A stretch of 64,000 nt of DNA from JADLGL01 sp050184415 (GTDB lineage Bacteria; Pseudomonadota; Alphaproteobacteria; Rhizobiales; Kaistiaceae): the NCBI GenBank assembly GCA_050184415.1, contig JBFXAJ010000008.1, forward strand, positions 1-64,000. The letters run 5' to 3'. The position numbers were made by a program, and so were the translations under genes. Below the pieces are notes generated by a model. It was not told the origin of the DNA. It worked only from the letters and a program-made list of their open reading frames with translations, and did no database searches. Shown one piece after another: positions 44,951 to 54,038 of this stretch; positions within the stretch are counted from its first letter, which is position 1, and every line of letters begins with the position of its first letter.

Positions 44951-45326
44951 CATTGAAGAGGCCGTTTGGAGCGGTCGACCTGACAGAGACCGAGCAACGG
45001 GGAACGCGGCGACCTTGCTGCAACCGTCGAGATAACAGCAACGATTCACGCGGTCGATGACGCGCTCTGTGTGCAGGCTGCGGTGCGCATCAGTCGTGAG
45101 TCGCCATTCCGCGATCCCAGGGTGACAACGCCGTCGCTGGCACCGCCCTTCAGGCGCGCCGTCGACGCGCTCCGCCGATGAAGCAAGCTGCACATACGGG
45201 TTGCATGAGGCCCCCATAGATCGGTCGCGACATGAGCAAAGATCAAGATCAACACGTCGCGTCGCCAGATGCAGAGGAGCGCCAGGATCACGCCCAAGAC
45301 CGAGGTTGGCCCGCAGCTCTACGGCG
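44951..45326. other. Gene-poor stretch with possible CPBP-protease fragment
   Basis: No intact gene is supported. On the minus strand, 45205-45297 reads 'GVILALLCIWRRDVLILIFA', then 'HVATDLWG', like the last membrane helix and H-x-x-x-D motif of CPBP-family intramembrane proteases. The frame is closed just upstream at about 45320, so at most a decayed tail remains. The match is short and uncertain. The rest shows no structure I can name. Confidence 0.3.
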
Positions 45327-45767
45327 TCAGCCGTGCGCGACGCTCCCGCCAGACGGGCCGGGCGCGGCCATCGTCGTCATCTTTAACAGCGCTGTGACGC
45401 CGACGGCGACCGCGCCGATGACGGAAAAGAGGATTTGCCACGTCTCCGACGGCATCGTGTGTTTCACGATGCCGTGGGTGGCATGGTAGCCGGCGAGCGC
45501 CGCCGGGGCGACGAAGGCGAGCGCGATGGCGATCCGCAGCCAGACCGGGCGCACGAAGGCGAGGAGAAGTTGGCCGATGCCGTAGGTCAAACCGGCTGCA
45601 ACGGCGCCGACGACAAAGCCGCCGAGCCAACCGGCGCCGGTATCAAAGGCCCACATGCCGACGGCGACGCCTGCAAAGAGCGGCAGGGCGAAGACGGCAA
45701 GCGTGAACAATAGCCAGCAGAGCGTGCCGATAGCCGCGATGCTGGCGAGGATGCCGATGAAGATCAT
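45327..45767 (-). CDS. Small polytopic membrane protein, unknown function
   Basis: The 146-aa protein is mostly hydrophobic with four or five predicted membrane segments: 'MIFIGILASIAAIGTLCWLL', 'FTLAVFALPLFAGVAVGMWA', 'GGFVVGAVAAGLTYGIGQLL', 'IAIALAFVAPAALAGYHAT' and 'ILFSVIGAVAVGVTALL'. I do not recognise a family with a known role; similar proteins are frequent cargo on these elements. ATG 45767 places the first helix at the N-terminus. Neighbouring small membrane gene at 45912 is on the same strand. Confidence 0.75.
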   Translation of the reverse strand: MIFIGILASIAAIGTLCWLLFTLAVFALPLFAGVAVGMWAFDTGAGWLGGFVVGAVAAGLTYGIGQLLLAFVRPVWLRIAIALAFVAPAALAGYHATHGIVKHTMPSETWQILFSVIGAVAVGVTALLKMTTMAAPGPSGGSVAHG

Positions 45768-45911
45768 GGCGATGGTCTCCCGTGAGAAATGTCTAACGGT
45801 CGCGCCTTCCACCACCACCACGGCGCCACGTGAGCATAGTCGAAATCGAGCCAAAACGGGAGTGGAAATCCGATGGAACTTCCGCTCCCGCGAGCAAGAT
45901 CTTCGCCACGG

Positions 45912-46079
45912 TCAGAAGGCGAAGGGATCAATTTCATGGATGATCGCCGTCGCGTCGCCATCGTATTCGTTAGCGGGCATGACGGCGAGACCGCCGTCTC
46001 CGGCCTGGAAGATGACGATCGCGACCATGAGCGTCGCGGCAAGGCTGAAGGCAAAGGCGTGAGCGTCGTTGAGGGACAT
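45912..46079 (-). CDS. 55-aa single-pass membrane peptide
   Basis: The short frame reads 'MSLNDAHAFAFSLAATLMVA', then 'IVIFQAGDGGLAVMPANEYD' and ends 'IIHEIDPFAF'. It has one membrane helix (residues 9-25). A GGAGCCGGAAC stretch before ATG 46079 could be the ribosome site. It is on the same strand as the membrane gene downstream, 144 bases apart. It is supported by coding-like composition and position only; function unknown. Confidence 0.55.
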   Translation of the reverse strand: MSLNDAHAFAFSLAATLMVAIVIFQAGDGGLAVMPANEYDGDATAIIHEIDPFAF

Positions 46080-46430
46080 CGTTCCGGCTCCTGTCTGGAG
46101 GCGGAGGACCATCCCCCGCTGACAGGCGCCCGACGTGTCGGACTGAGCGCTGCAATCACCGCGCAGGCGCAGCCGCAGCGGCGGCATGCTCGCATAGCCG
46201 ACCCTTTACAGGTTGATGGCGTCAAGCGATCAGTCGGACCAAGGATCGGCGCAGATAAGCGGGGGGTGCTTTGCTCTACGTGGAGCCGCTGATCTGTCCA
46301 TAGAGCTCATGCGCTTCGCCGTGCGAAGTCACTCTGTGTCGGCTATTCTTGCATAGGCTGACTCGGCGTCTGCGCCTTGAGCCCGGAGGGGGCACGGCGT
46401 GCCGCAGCAGGAAGAACGAGGATATCCGGA
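46080..46430. other. Divergent intergenic region
   Basis: These 351 bases separate the minus-strand membrane peptide gene from the plus-strand hypothetical at 46431. I see no gene and no strong repeat. A minor palindrome GCTTCGCCGTGCGAAGT (46314-46330) is present. Promoters for both sides must lie here but no clear -35/-10 pair was found. Confidence 0.4.
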
Positions 46431-47135
46431 ATGGGAGAGATCAACATCCCCCGCGATCAGCAGGTTGCCATCGCGGCGATCGACGCCAGCGAGTTGGACA
46501 GGCTCATCGAACAGGCGATCGGGGAGGAACGATCGGGTGATTTACACCGTCTCTCGCTCGCGAACTGCGGCTCCTACATCGCAACAAAACTTCATTCCTT
46601 CGACCAGGCGTTGGCGAGGCACCGCGAGGCCAAGGCACCGCGAAAGCGGGCGGAAACAGGAGACGCCCTTCGACGCGCGGGCCATGATTTGTCCTTCGCT
46701 GTCGGCGCTATGAAGCAACGGATGGAAACGGAACAGAAGGAAGGGCAGCTTTTCTCCGTCGATGACCTGATCACGCCGCCTTATCGCTTCAGCAAACACC
46801 TGAGTGTCAGGGTGAGCTATCGGTGGCGCCGGACAGTCGATGACGAGTGGAGGTTCGGCAGCATAACGTTCGTCCATGACGTCGATCTACGTCCCGACTA
46901 TACGATACCGGCTCCAAAGCGAAAGCCGAGCGCCGCCAAGCAGGAGCAGGACCTACAAAACAGGCTGTATCAAACCTGGGAGCACCTTATGAGAGGCGCG
47001 CTCTATTCGGTCAGGGACTATTTCAGGGAAGGCGGTGACGGTGACAAGATCCCGGACACCTTCCAGGCGACGGTCGATTCTCACACCCGAGGGCTGAACA
47101 ATTACAGCACTCAGTTCTGGCGCCAGCAGCCTTGA
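46431..47135 (+). CDS. Hypothetical protein, 234 aa
   Basis: I do not recognise this protein. It begins 'MGEINIPRDQQVAIAAIDAS', is soluble and charged, with a helical N-terminal half ('QALARHREAKAPRKRAETGD') and a beta-like middle ('LSVRVSYRWRRTVDDEWRFG', 'ITFVHDVDLRPDYTIPAPKR'). It ends with 'DSHTRGLNNYSTQFWRQQ'. It is the only plus-strand gene between the Xre regulator and the AbiE pair. Its base composition is slightly more AT-rich than the flanking core genes, fitting individually acquired cargo. Confidence 0.75.
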   Translation: MGEINIPRDQQVAIAAIDASELDRLIEQAIGEERSGDLHRLSLANCGSYIATKLHSFDQALARHREAKAPRKRAETGDALRRAGHDLSFAVGAMKQRMETEQKEGQLFSVDDLITPPYRFSKHLSVRVSYRWRRTVDDEWRFGSITFVHDVDLRPDYTIPAPKRKPSAAKQEQDLQNRLYQTWEHLMRGALYSVRDYFREGGDGDKIPDTFQATVDSHTRGLNNYSTQFWRQQP

Positions 47136-47180
47136 ACTCTTTCGTCTATCAGGATGGTTGAAGGCGGAAGATGGTGGCGC

Positions 47181-48119
47181 TCACGCGCCACCGGTCCCGA
47201 ACTTCCACACCGGGATTCCAAGCTTGCGCGCCTTGTCGGCGAGGTTGTCCTGAATGCCGGTACCGGGGAAGTGCATCACGCCGATCGGCAGGATCTGAAG
47301 CATCGCGTCGTTGCGCTTGAAGGGGGCGGCCTTGGCGTGCCTGGTCCAATCGGGCTTGAAGGCGATTTGCGGCACCTTGCGATTGGTGGCCCATTTGGCA
47401 GCGATCAACTCGGCGCCCTTTGGCGAGCCGCCGTGCATCAGCACCATGTCGGGATGCTTGGCGTGGACCTTGTCGAGCCGATCCCAGATCAGGCGGTGAT
47501 CGTTGAAATCGAGCCCGCCGGTGACGGCGATCTTCGGACCCGCCGGTACAAGCACCTCGGCCTCGGCCCGGCGCTTGGCGGCGATATAATCACGGCTGTC
47601 GATCATGGCCGAGGTCAGGGTGCGGTGGTTGACCATCGATCCGCTGCGCGGCCGCCAGAATGAGTGTGTCTGGCGCTCGAAGTGGTCGGCGGCCTGGTCG
47701 CGGAAAAATTCCATGCAGTTGCGGCGTTCGATCAGCGTCTGTCCCTCGGCGGTGAGGCGTTCGAGATCGACGGATTTGATCTCGCTGCCGTCCTGTTCGC
47801 GCTGGCAGCGACGCTGCGCCTGCTCGTTGTCGTCGAGTTCGCGCTCGATCCGGTCGTTGGCGCGGTGGAAGAGGTTGACGGTCGACCAGAGCAGGTCCTC
47901 GAGGTCGGGTTCGAGGCGGGTGTCGGTCAGGGCTACGACCAGGGCGTCGAAGATGTCGGAGACGGCGCCGGCGACGATCTGCGCTTCGGGCAGCGGTCTC
48001 GGGTCGGGTTCGTCCTGGAAGGGGCGATAGCCGTAGAGCTGGAGTTCGGAAATGACGTGATCGGTCGGGGATGAGGTGTGCGGCGGCTCGTAGCCGGTGT
48101 CGTCGTGGTCGGTGGTCAT
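47181..48119 (-). CDS. DUF2493 (YspA/cpYpsA-like SLOG) protein
   Basis: The 312-aa protein has a C-terminal DUF2493 domain: 'PKIAVTGGLDFNDHRLIWDR', 'HPDMVLMHGGSPKGAELIAA', 'VPQIAFKPDWTRHAKAAPFK' and 'PGTGIQDNLADKARKLGIPV'. This is a SLOG-type Rossmann fold thought to bind nucleotide-derived ligands. The N-terminal 200 residues are helical and specific to element-borne members ('RANDRIERELDDNEQAQRRC'). It is widespread on alphaproteobacterial conjugative elements; SLOG proteins are suspected signal sensors in defence or stress. It carries the second family I leader. Confidence 0.92.
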   Translation of the reverse strand: MTTDHDDTGYEPPHTSSPTDHVISELQLYGYRPFQDEPDPRPLPEAQIVAGAVSDIFDALVVALTDTRLEPDLEDLLWSTVNLFHRANDRIERELDDNEQAQRRCQREQDGSEIKSVDLERLTAEGQTLIERRNCMEFFRDQAADHFERQTHSFWRPRSGSMVNHRTLTSAMIDSRDYIAAKRRAEAEVLVPAGPKIAVTGGLDFNDHRLIWDRLDKVHAKHPDMVLMHGGSPKGAELIAAKWATNRKVPQIAFKPDWTRHAKAAPFKRNDAMLQILPIGVMHFPGTGIQDNLADKARKLGIPVWKFGTGGA

Positions 48120-48345
48120 CTGCGCTTCCCTTGGTCGGATCGGCCGCGCCCATCGCGGCCTTCGTGGCGACGTAAGGCGGCGGGCGGACCGGCCCTGCAC
48201 CCCGCAGGGAACCGGAGGGGCCGAAGCGCAGCGGAGGATGGCGAAGCCCGATTGTTTTGCTTCGCGATGCAAAGGCGGCTCGCCGCCGGCGGAAAAGAAT
48301 CGGGCGCAGCCATTGCCGAGCCGGGCCGCTTGCCGACCCGATCGC
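48120..48345 (-). promoter_or_regulatory. Structured 5' leader, family I, copy 2 (before DUF2493)
   Basis: Read on the minus strand this precedes the DUF2493 start codon. The identical 24-base block is at 48219-48242. The adjoining arms CCCGATTGTTTT (48247-48258) and AAAAGAATCGGG (48293-48304) pair with one mismatch around a 34-base loop containing TTCGCGA and an inner GGCG/CGCC hairpin. Loop length and order match copy 1 while the arm sequence is different. No gene is present up to the Toprim stop at 48451. Confidence 0.6.
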
Positions 48346-48450
48346 CCTCTCAGAAGGCCGTGGGCGCGGTCCTCTCCGACCAAGGGAAGCGCTGCCGTCC
48401 GACAGGATGCAAAACCGGCGTTGCCGCCGGTCCCATCCCTCCGTCCCGGA

Positions 48451-49494
48451 TCATGCCGCCAAATCCATGAAACGCGCGACGTCCTGGGGGGCGATCTGGG
48501 TGCGCAGCGCTGCTCGCAGCGCATCGGGGCCAAGCGCCCGGAGATCCTCGTTGAAATCCCCCAGCCTCGGCGACAGCGTGATCGCCTCGATCCCGACCGC
48601 TTGCGCGCGGTCGATCAATGCCGCCATCGCGCCATCTCCGGCCGGATCGTCGTCGCGGGCGATATAGAGTCTGCGCAGCGTGTCAGAGAACAGGATGGCG
48701 GCCAGATGTGCCGCCGAGAGCGCGGCCGCCATCGGCATAGTGGGCAGAACACAGCGCAGCGACAGCATGGTCTCGATGCCTTCGCCCGCCGCCATCACGT
48801 CGCCAGCCACACCGAACCGGACCGCGTTGCCGAGAAGGTCGCCCATCGACCGCCGCGGCGTGTCGATCGGCGCTTTGCCGCTGCCGTTCGGTGCAAGCCA
48901 GGTGCGATGCGCGCCCGTGATCCTGCCGTCGAGATGGGTTACGGAGGCGATCATCGCCGGCCAGGTCTCGGTCGGCGAATGTTCATCCGGGCGATAATAG
49001 CAGTGCGGATGGAAACGCAGCGATCCGGTTCCGTGCAAAGCCGTAATGCCGCGTCTGCGCAAATACGCGTCCACGATTGTGCCGGTGATTGGCTGCGACA
49101 TGGCGAAAAGCCGTCGCGCTGCCTCCGGCGATCCGGATGGCGCCGTCGCCGGTCGCCGTCGCCGCGATGGTTCCGGCTCGGGATGCGGCAGGCTGAGGAA
49201 GGTGCGCGCCTCATGCGCAACGTCCTTGAAGTCGACCAAGCCGAGCGAGTCCCGGATCACGTCGAGCAGGTCGCCGTGGTCACCTGTTGCCGCGTCGGTC
49301 CATTTGCCGGCGGCTCCTTTGCCGCTCTCCGGTCCGCTAAGCCGGACGAACATCGAGCGGCCCGGTGTGTTCTGGACATCGCCGACGAGCCAGTAGCGTC
49401 CCTCGCGGTGGCCGTTGGAGAGATAATGCCGACAGACCGCCTCGGCCTGCCGGCCGAGACGCTGCGCCAGATCGGATGCGTCGTTGCGGGGCAT
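48451..49494 (-). CDS. Toprim domain protein (DUF7146-like primase/helicase relative)
   Basis: The 347-aa protein has an N-terminal zinc-finger-like region ('VCRHYLSNGHREGRYWLVGD', 'KGAAGKWTDAATGDHGDLLD') and a C-terminal Toprim fold with the glutamate motif 'AAGEGIETMLSLRCVLP' and the aspartate motif 'YIARDDDPAGDGAMAAL'. These are the metal-binding residues of primase/topoisomerase-type enzymes. It overlaps the stop of the strawberry-notch gene by one base, so the two form a unit. Likely role: DNA synthesis or priming on single-stranded DNA after transfer; inferred. Confidence 0.9.
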   Translation of the reverse strand: MPRNDASDLAQRLGRQAEAVCRHYLSNGHREGRYWLVGDVQNTPGRSMFVRLSGPESGKGAAGKWTDAATGDHGDLLDVIRDSLGLVDFKDVAHEARTFLSLPHPEPEPSRRRRPATAPSGSPEAARRLFAMSQPITGTIVDAYLRRRGITALHGTGSLRFHPHCYYRPDEHSPTETWPAMIASVTHLDGRITGAHRTWLAPNGSGKAPIDTPRRSMGDLLGNAVRFGVAGDVMAAGEGIETMLSLRCVLPTMPMAAALSAAHLAAILFSDTLRRLYIARDDDPAGDGAMAALIDRAQAVGIEAITLSPRLGDFNEDLRALGPDALRAALRTQIAPQDVARFMDLAA

Positions 49495-52400
49495 CACGCA
49501 GCCTCCCGCCCGGTGATGCGCTCGACGGCATAGCGCTCCATGATTTTCGCCAGGACCGTTGCGCCCGACGCGTCGGTCGGCACGAACATGCGCAGCTTCC
49601 ATGAGATGATCTCGTGGAACAAGCCGTAGGCGTTGAGCCGGTCGCGCATCGTGTCGGTGAAGCCCGACAGCTCGATTCGGTTGGCGCCCATGACGCGGAC
49701 CCGGCGAAGTTGAAGCCCCTCGGCAAGGTCGAGGACGGTCTTGCCGTCGAGCAGAGCCGCGAAAGCGTCGTCGGGTGACAGTGAGGACACGCCCCTCGCA
49801 ACCGCGCCCGCGACCCAGGCGGGGGAAACGCGACGCCCGACGATGCGCTCGCCCGCATCCGTCTGGAGCCGATAGACGCGCGTCGACTCGTTCGGCAGGC
49901 GCTTCCAGATCGGAAGCAGCAGGCCCGAGACGACGTGGATGGTGCTGTCGGTGAAGGTGGGAATCTCCGCCACCTCGGCATTCCAGGCAACCGCGAAGGT
50001 CTCACGGTCAGTTTCGGCCCAATGGCTTTCATCCATCATCTTCAGCGAGGCGTGGTGCTGCTCCATCGGCCGGATCAACCGGACGCGGCGCTCGATCTCG
50101 CCGTCATCGAGCATCAGCGACGGCGCCGGGATCTGCACCGCGGCACGGCCCGAACGGTCATTGACCAGCAGCAAGGCGCGGCGATCCGAGAGCAGATCGA
50201 GCGCCTGATCGAGCGTGGCCGGCCGGTTCCGCTCGCGCTGGGTAATGGTGAGCAGCCGGGTCTCCGCGCCGGTGCCGGGATGAATGTGGATGGTGCGGCG
50301 GTCGGTGACGGTGAAGCTCTCGGCCTTCAGCGTCTCCAGCCCTACGTCGTAGCTGCCGCTGGCGATGGCTCCCGCGATGCGGGCGTTCAGCAATTGCTCG
50401 AACGCCGTGAACAGGATGCCTTGAAGATCAATGGTCAGCGCCAGTAACCGATTCAGGAAAGTCGTGATCGGCGGCAGTTCGTCCTTGATGCCGTTCGAGT
50501 CCATTAGGCTGAGGCCGGTGGCGTCCTCGAACGTCTGGAGCGGACAACCCTCGACTTTGCCGCGCGCGAGCAGCATGTAGAGCTGCCGCAGCGCGTCGCG
50601 GGCGTAGGGGCTTTCCAGATTGTCCTCGGGCCGAAACAGGCCCTGGCCGCCGGTCTGGCGCTGACCGCGCGTGATCGCGCCCAGCGTGTCGAGACGGCGC
50701 GCGATAGTAGAAAGGAAGCGCTTCTCCGCCTTCACGTCGGTGGCGATCGGCCGGAACAGCGGCGGCTGCGCCTGGTTGGTCCGGTTGGTTCGGCCCAACC
50801 CCTGGATGGCCGCGTCCGCTTTCCAGCCGGGTTCGAGGAGATAGTGGACGCGCAGGCGGCGGTTCCGCGCCGACAACTCGGCATGATAGCTGCGCCCGGT
50901 CCCGCCAGCATCTGAGAAGATCAGGATGCGCTTGACGTCATCCATGAAGGCCGCGGTCTCTGCGAGGTTCGCCGATCCGGCCCGGTTCTCGACCGCGAGG
51001 CGTTGGCCCTTGCGGATGATCCGCCGGGACCGGCCAGTCACTTCCGCCACCATGTCCGTGCCGAAGCGCTGGACGATCTGGTCGAGGGCGCCGGGGACCG
51101 GCGGGAGGGAAGCGAGTGTCTCGATCAACCGATTGCGGCGCGCGACGGCTTCCCGGCTCTCGACGGGCTGGCCATCGCGGTAGACGGGCCGCGACGACAG
51201 GTTTCCATCGCTGTCGGTGAAGGGCTCATAGAGCTGAACCGGGAAGGAATGAGCGAGATAGTCGAGAACGTATTCCCGTGGCGTGATGTCGACCCGCACG
51301 TCGTTCCACTCGTCGGTCGGGATCTCCGCCAGGCGCCGTTCCATCAACGCCTCGCCGGTGGAGACGATCTGGATGACGGCGGCATGGCCCGCTTCCAGAT
51401 CGCGGTCGATGGAGCGGATCAGCGTCGGCGTCTTCATGCTGGTGAGGAGATGGCCGAAGAAGCGCTGCTTGGCGGATTCAAAGGCGGAACGGGCGGCGGA
51501 CTTCGCCTGCCGGTTCAGCGTTCCGTTGCTGCCGGTGATGTTGGCGGCCTCCATCGCGGCCGACAGGTTGTTATGGATGATGGAGAAAGCCCCGGCATAG
51601 GCGTCATAGATGCGGATCTGCTCGGGGGTGAGCTGGTGCTCCACCAGTTCGTACTCGACGCCGTCATAGGAGAGCGACCGGGCGGTGTAGAGGCCGAGCG
51701 CCCGGAGGTCGCGGGCCAGCACCTCCATCGCCGCGACGCCGCCGGCCTCGATCGCCTCGACGAACTCGGTCCGGGTTGAGAACGGGAAATCCTCGCCGCC
51801 CCAGAGCCCGAGGCGCTGGGCGTAGGCGAGATTGTGGACAGTGGTGGCGCCGGTCGCGGAGACGTAGACGATGCGGGCGTTCGGCAGGGCGTGCTGGAGG
51901 CGCAGGCCCGCACGCCCTTGCTGCGAGGCGGCCTGGTCGCCGCGTTCGCCCTTGCCGCCGGCGGCGTTCTGCATGGCGTGGCTCTCGTCGAAAATGATCA
52001 CTCCATCGAAGTCGGAGCCCAACCATTCGACGATCTGCCGGACGCGCGAAACCCTCTCGCCGCGCTCGTCGGAGCGTAGCGTGGCATAGGTGGTGAATAG
52101 GACGCCTTCCGGCAGACGGATCGGCGTGCCCTGGCGAAAGCGCGTGAGCGGCGTGACCAGCAGGCGCTCCATGCCGAGCGCAGACCAGTCGCGCTGGGCG
52201 TCCTCGATCAGCTTGTCGGATTTGGAGATCCAGACGGCCTTGCGGCGTCCCTGCATCCAGTTGTCGAGAATGATGCCGGCCGACTGGCGGCCTTTGCCGG
52301 CGCCGGTGCCATCGCCAAGCATGAAGCCGCGCCGGAAGCGAACGGCGTTCTCCGCATCGTCACGCGCGGCCGAGACCACGTCGAAGGTTTCGTCCACCGT

Positions 52401-53825
52401 CCAGGAGCCGGCGAGGAAGTCGCCATGCGCCTCGCCGGCATAGATCACGGTCTCGAGCTGGGCGTCCGAGAGCAGGCCGTCGGCGATGATCGCCGCCGTC
52501 AGGCGCGGACGATAGGAGGGCTTGGGCGGCGCGACCGAGGCCATGGCGGCCGACTGCACCAGCTTGGTCGGATGGGCCTGAGAGCCGGGAATGCGGATCG
52601 ACTGCAATCCGTATTCCTCATAGATCGCATCGGTGATGCGAGCGCCCTCGGTCGGCGTCCAGTCCACCGTCCCGTAGGAAAGTTCGACGCCTTCTGGCTC
52701 TGCGATGCTGGTGGTCGAAGGGGATGACGTGGCCCGCGCGAGATAGCCCCGCATGGTGCGCGGAACGGGCGCGACAACGGCGACGGGCGCTGCCACGGAG
52801 GCCGCGACCGGCAGGCGAGCGGGTGTCTGGTGCTCGATCCAGCCGAGCAGCGTGACGACATCGGGCGCGATGCCGGGCGAAACCGGGAACAAGGTCGGAT
52901 CGTCGGCCGGCAACTTGTCGATGACGGTGAGCCGCGTATCGATGGTCGTGCCATGCTTGGCATAGACCGCGCCGTCGATCGCGGCTGAGAATACGACGCG
53001 CCCGCGCTCCTGCAGGCGGACGAAGGCGTCACGCCAAGCTGGCGCGTCCGGCGCGAAGCTCGCTCCGGTGATCGCCACCAGCCGGCCGCCATCGGCGAGG
53101 CGGGCGAGTGCGGAGGCGATATGGCGGTACGCGGCGTCGGCCATGCGGCCGGAGACGTTCGCCATGACGGAGAACGGTGGATTCATCAGGACGACGCTCG
53201 GCACGAGGCGCGAGTCGAGATGATCGTCGATCTGCGCCGCGTCGAAGCGCGTGACGGGGACGGCCGGAAAGAGGCGGGAGAGAAGGCCGGCGCGGGTCTC
53301 GGCCAGTTCGTTCAGCACAAGCGATCCGCCGGATATTTCAGCGAGGATGGCGAGCAGGCCGGTGCCGGCCGAGGGTTCCAGCACACGGTCGGCAGACGTG
53401 ATCCCGGCGGCGGTCATCGCCGCCAGCCCGAGCGGGATCGGCGTTGAGAATTGCTGGAACGTCTCGCTCTCTTCCGAGCGGCGGGTGTGCGTCGGGAGAA
53501 GGCCGGCGATCTTCGCGAGCATGGGCAGCGTCGCGGCCGGAGACCCGGCTTTACGGAGAAGCGCCTTGGCGTATTTGCGCAGGAACAGCACGGTCGCCGC
53601 CTCGCAGGCGTCGTAGGCGGTTTTCCAGTCCCAGGCGCCGGAGGTATCCGACGCACCGAAGGCGGTTTCCATGCTGGCGCGCAGGACGATGGCGTCGACG
53701 CGCTGGCCGCGCTCGAGATGAGGGAGGAGATGCTGGGCGGCCTTGGCGATGGCGGCGGCGGCATCGATGGCGCCGGAGGTCGGCGTGGCCGGCGGGGCGG
53801 CCACGGAAGCGGAGAGGATGTTCAT
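49494..53825 (-). CDS. Strawberry-notch-type helicase with N-terminal N6-adenine methyltransferase
   Basis: The 1443-aa protein combines a DNA methyltransferase (SAM motif 'VLEPSAGTG' at 148-156, catalytic NPPF at 215-218), a linker, and a superfamily 2 helicase of the strawberry-notch family (Walker A 'GDGTGAGKGRQ' at 504-514, DESH at 613-616, 'IVYVSATGATTVHNLAY', C-terminal 'AIQGLGRTNRTNQAQPPLF'). Such giants occur on conjugative elements and phages and may modify and protect incoming DNA. ATG 53825 is the proper start, since a family II leader lies directly upstream. It is coupled to the Toprim gene. Confidence 0.93.
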   Translation of the reverse strand: MNILSASVAAPPATPTSGAIDAAAAIAKAAQHLLPHLERGQRVDAIVLRASMETAFGASDTSGAWDWKTAYDACEAATVLFLRKYAKALLRKAGSPAATLPMLAKIAGLLPTHTRRSEESETFQQFSTPIPLGLAAMTAAGITSADRVLEPSAGTGLLAILAEISGGSLVLNELAETRAGLLSRLFPAVPVTRFDAAQIDDHLDSRLVPSVVLMNPPFSVMANVSGRMADAAYRHIASALARLADGGRLVAITGASFAPDAPAWRDAFVRLQERGRVVFSAAIDGAVYAKHGTTIDTRLTVIDKLPADDPTLFPVSPGIAPDVVTLLGWIEHQTPARLPVAASVAAPVAVVAPVPRTMRGYLARATSSPSTTSIAEPEGVELSYGTVDWTPTEGARITDAIYEEYGLQSIRIPGSQAHPTKLVQSAAMASVAPPKPSYRPRLTAAIIADGLLSDAQLETVIYAGEAHGDFLAGSWTVDETFDVVSAARDDAENAVRFRRGFMLGDGTGAGKGRQSAGIILDNWMQGRRKAVWISKSDKLIEDAQRDWSALGMERLLVTPLTRFRQGTPIRLPEGVLFTTYATLRSDERGERVSRVRQIVEWLGSDFDGVIIFDESHAMQNAAGGKGERGDQAASQQGRAGLRLQHALPNARIVYVSATGATTVHNLAYAQRLGLWGGEDFPFSTRTEFVEAIEAGGVAAMEVLARDLRALGLYTARSLSYDGVEYELVEHQLTPEQIRIYDAYAGAFSIIHNNLSAAMEAANITGSNGTLNRQAKSAARSAFESAKQRFFGHLLTSMKTPTLIRSIDRDLEAGHAAVIQIVSTGEALMERRLAEIPTDEWNDVRVDITPREYVLDYLAHSFPVQLYEPFTDSDGNLSSRPVYRDGQPVESREAVARRNRLIETLASLPPVPGALDQIVQRFGTDMVAEVTGRSRRIIRKGQRLAVENRAGSANLAETAAFMDDVKRILIFSDAGGTGRSYHAELSARNRRLRVHYLLEPGWKADAAIQGLGRTNRTNQAQPPLFRPIATDVKAEKRFLSTIARRLDTLGAITRGQRQTGGQGLFRPEDNLESPYARDALRQLYMLLARGKVEGCPLQTFEDATGLSLMDSNGIKDELPPITTFLNRLLALTIDLQGILFTAFEQLLNARIAGAIASGSYDVGLETLKAESFTVTDRRTIHIHPGTGAETRLLTITQRERNRPATLDQALDLLSDRRALLLVNDRSGRAAVQIPAPSLMLDDGEIERRVRLIRPMEQHHASLKMMDESHWAETDRETFAVAWNAEVAEIPTFTDSTIHVVSGLLLPIWKRLPNESTRVYRLQTDAGERIVGRRVSPAWVAGAVARGVSSLSPDDAFAALLDGKTVLDLAEGLQLRRVRVMGANRIELSGFTDTMRDRLNAYGLFHEIISWKLRMFVPTDASGATVLAKIMERYAVERITGREAA

Positions 53826-53940
53826 GAAGGGAACCTCGGGAGAGCGGGAACGGGACGAACCGGCTGGCGCTCTCTCTCGACCGCTCCGGCTCAAACCCGT
53901 CCCGGCCAACCTCTGCCTCTCAAGCGGCGGCCTTGGCGCC
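53826..53940 (-). promoter_or_regulatory. Structured 5' leader, family II, copy C (before strawberry-notch)
   Basis: On the minus strand the leader contains a GAGAG-AGAG pair, the block GACGGGTT, then GGTCGAGAGAGAG, ending shortly before the start codon. CGTCCCG (53898-53904) pairs with CGGGACG (53851-53857) on the genomic strand. Compared with copies A and B the paired bases have shifted register (GGGACG/CGTCCC instead of GACGGG/CCCGTC) while the loop sequence is retained, as expected if pairing matters. Confidence 0.55.
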
Positions 53941-53989
53941 GCGCCACCACGCGATCCGCTCGCCGTGGCAGGCTCTTGAAACAACGAAA

Positions 53990-54007
53990 CCCGGCGCGAG
54001 GGCCGGG
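53990..54007 (-). terminator. Rho-independent-type terminator after DUF6915
   Basis: CCCGGC and GCCGGG form a 6-bp GC stem with a 6-base loop. On the minus strand it lies about 30 bases after the DUF6915 stop (54039) and is followed by TTTCGTTGTTTC. It separates that gene from the strawberry-notch leader. Confidence 0.55.
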
Positions 54008-54038
54008 CTGTTCGAGAGAAGGATGAGAGAGTCGGTGA

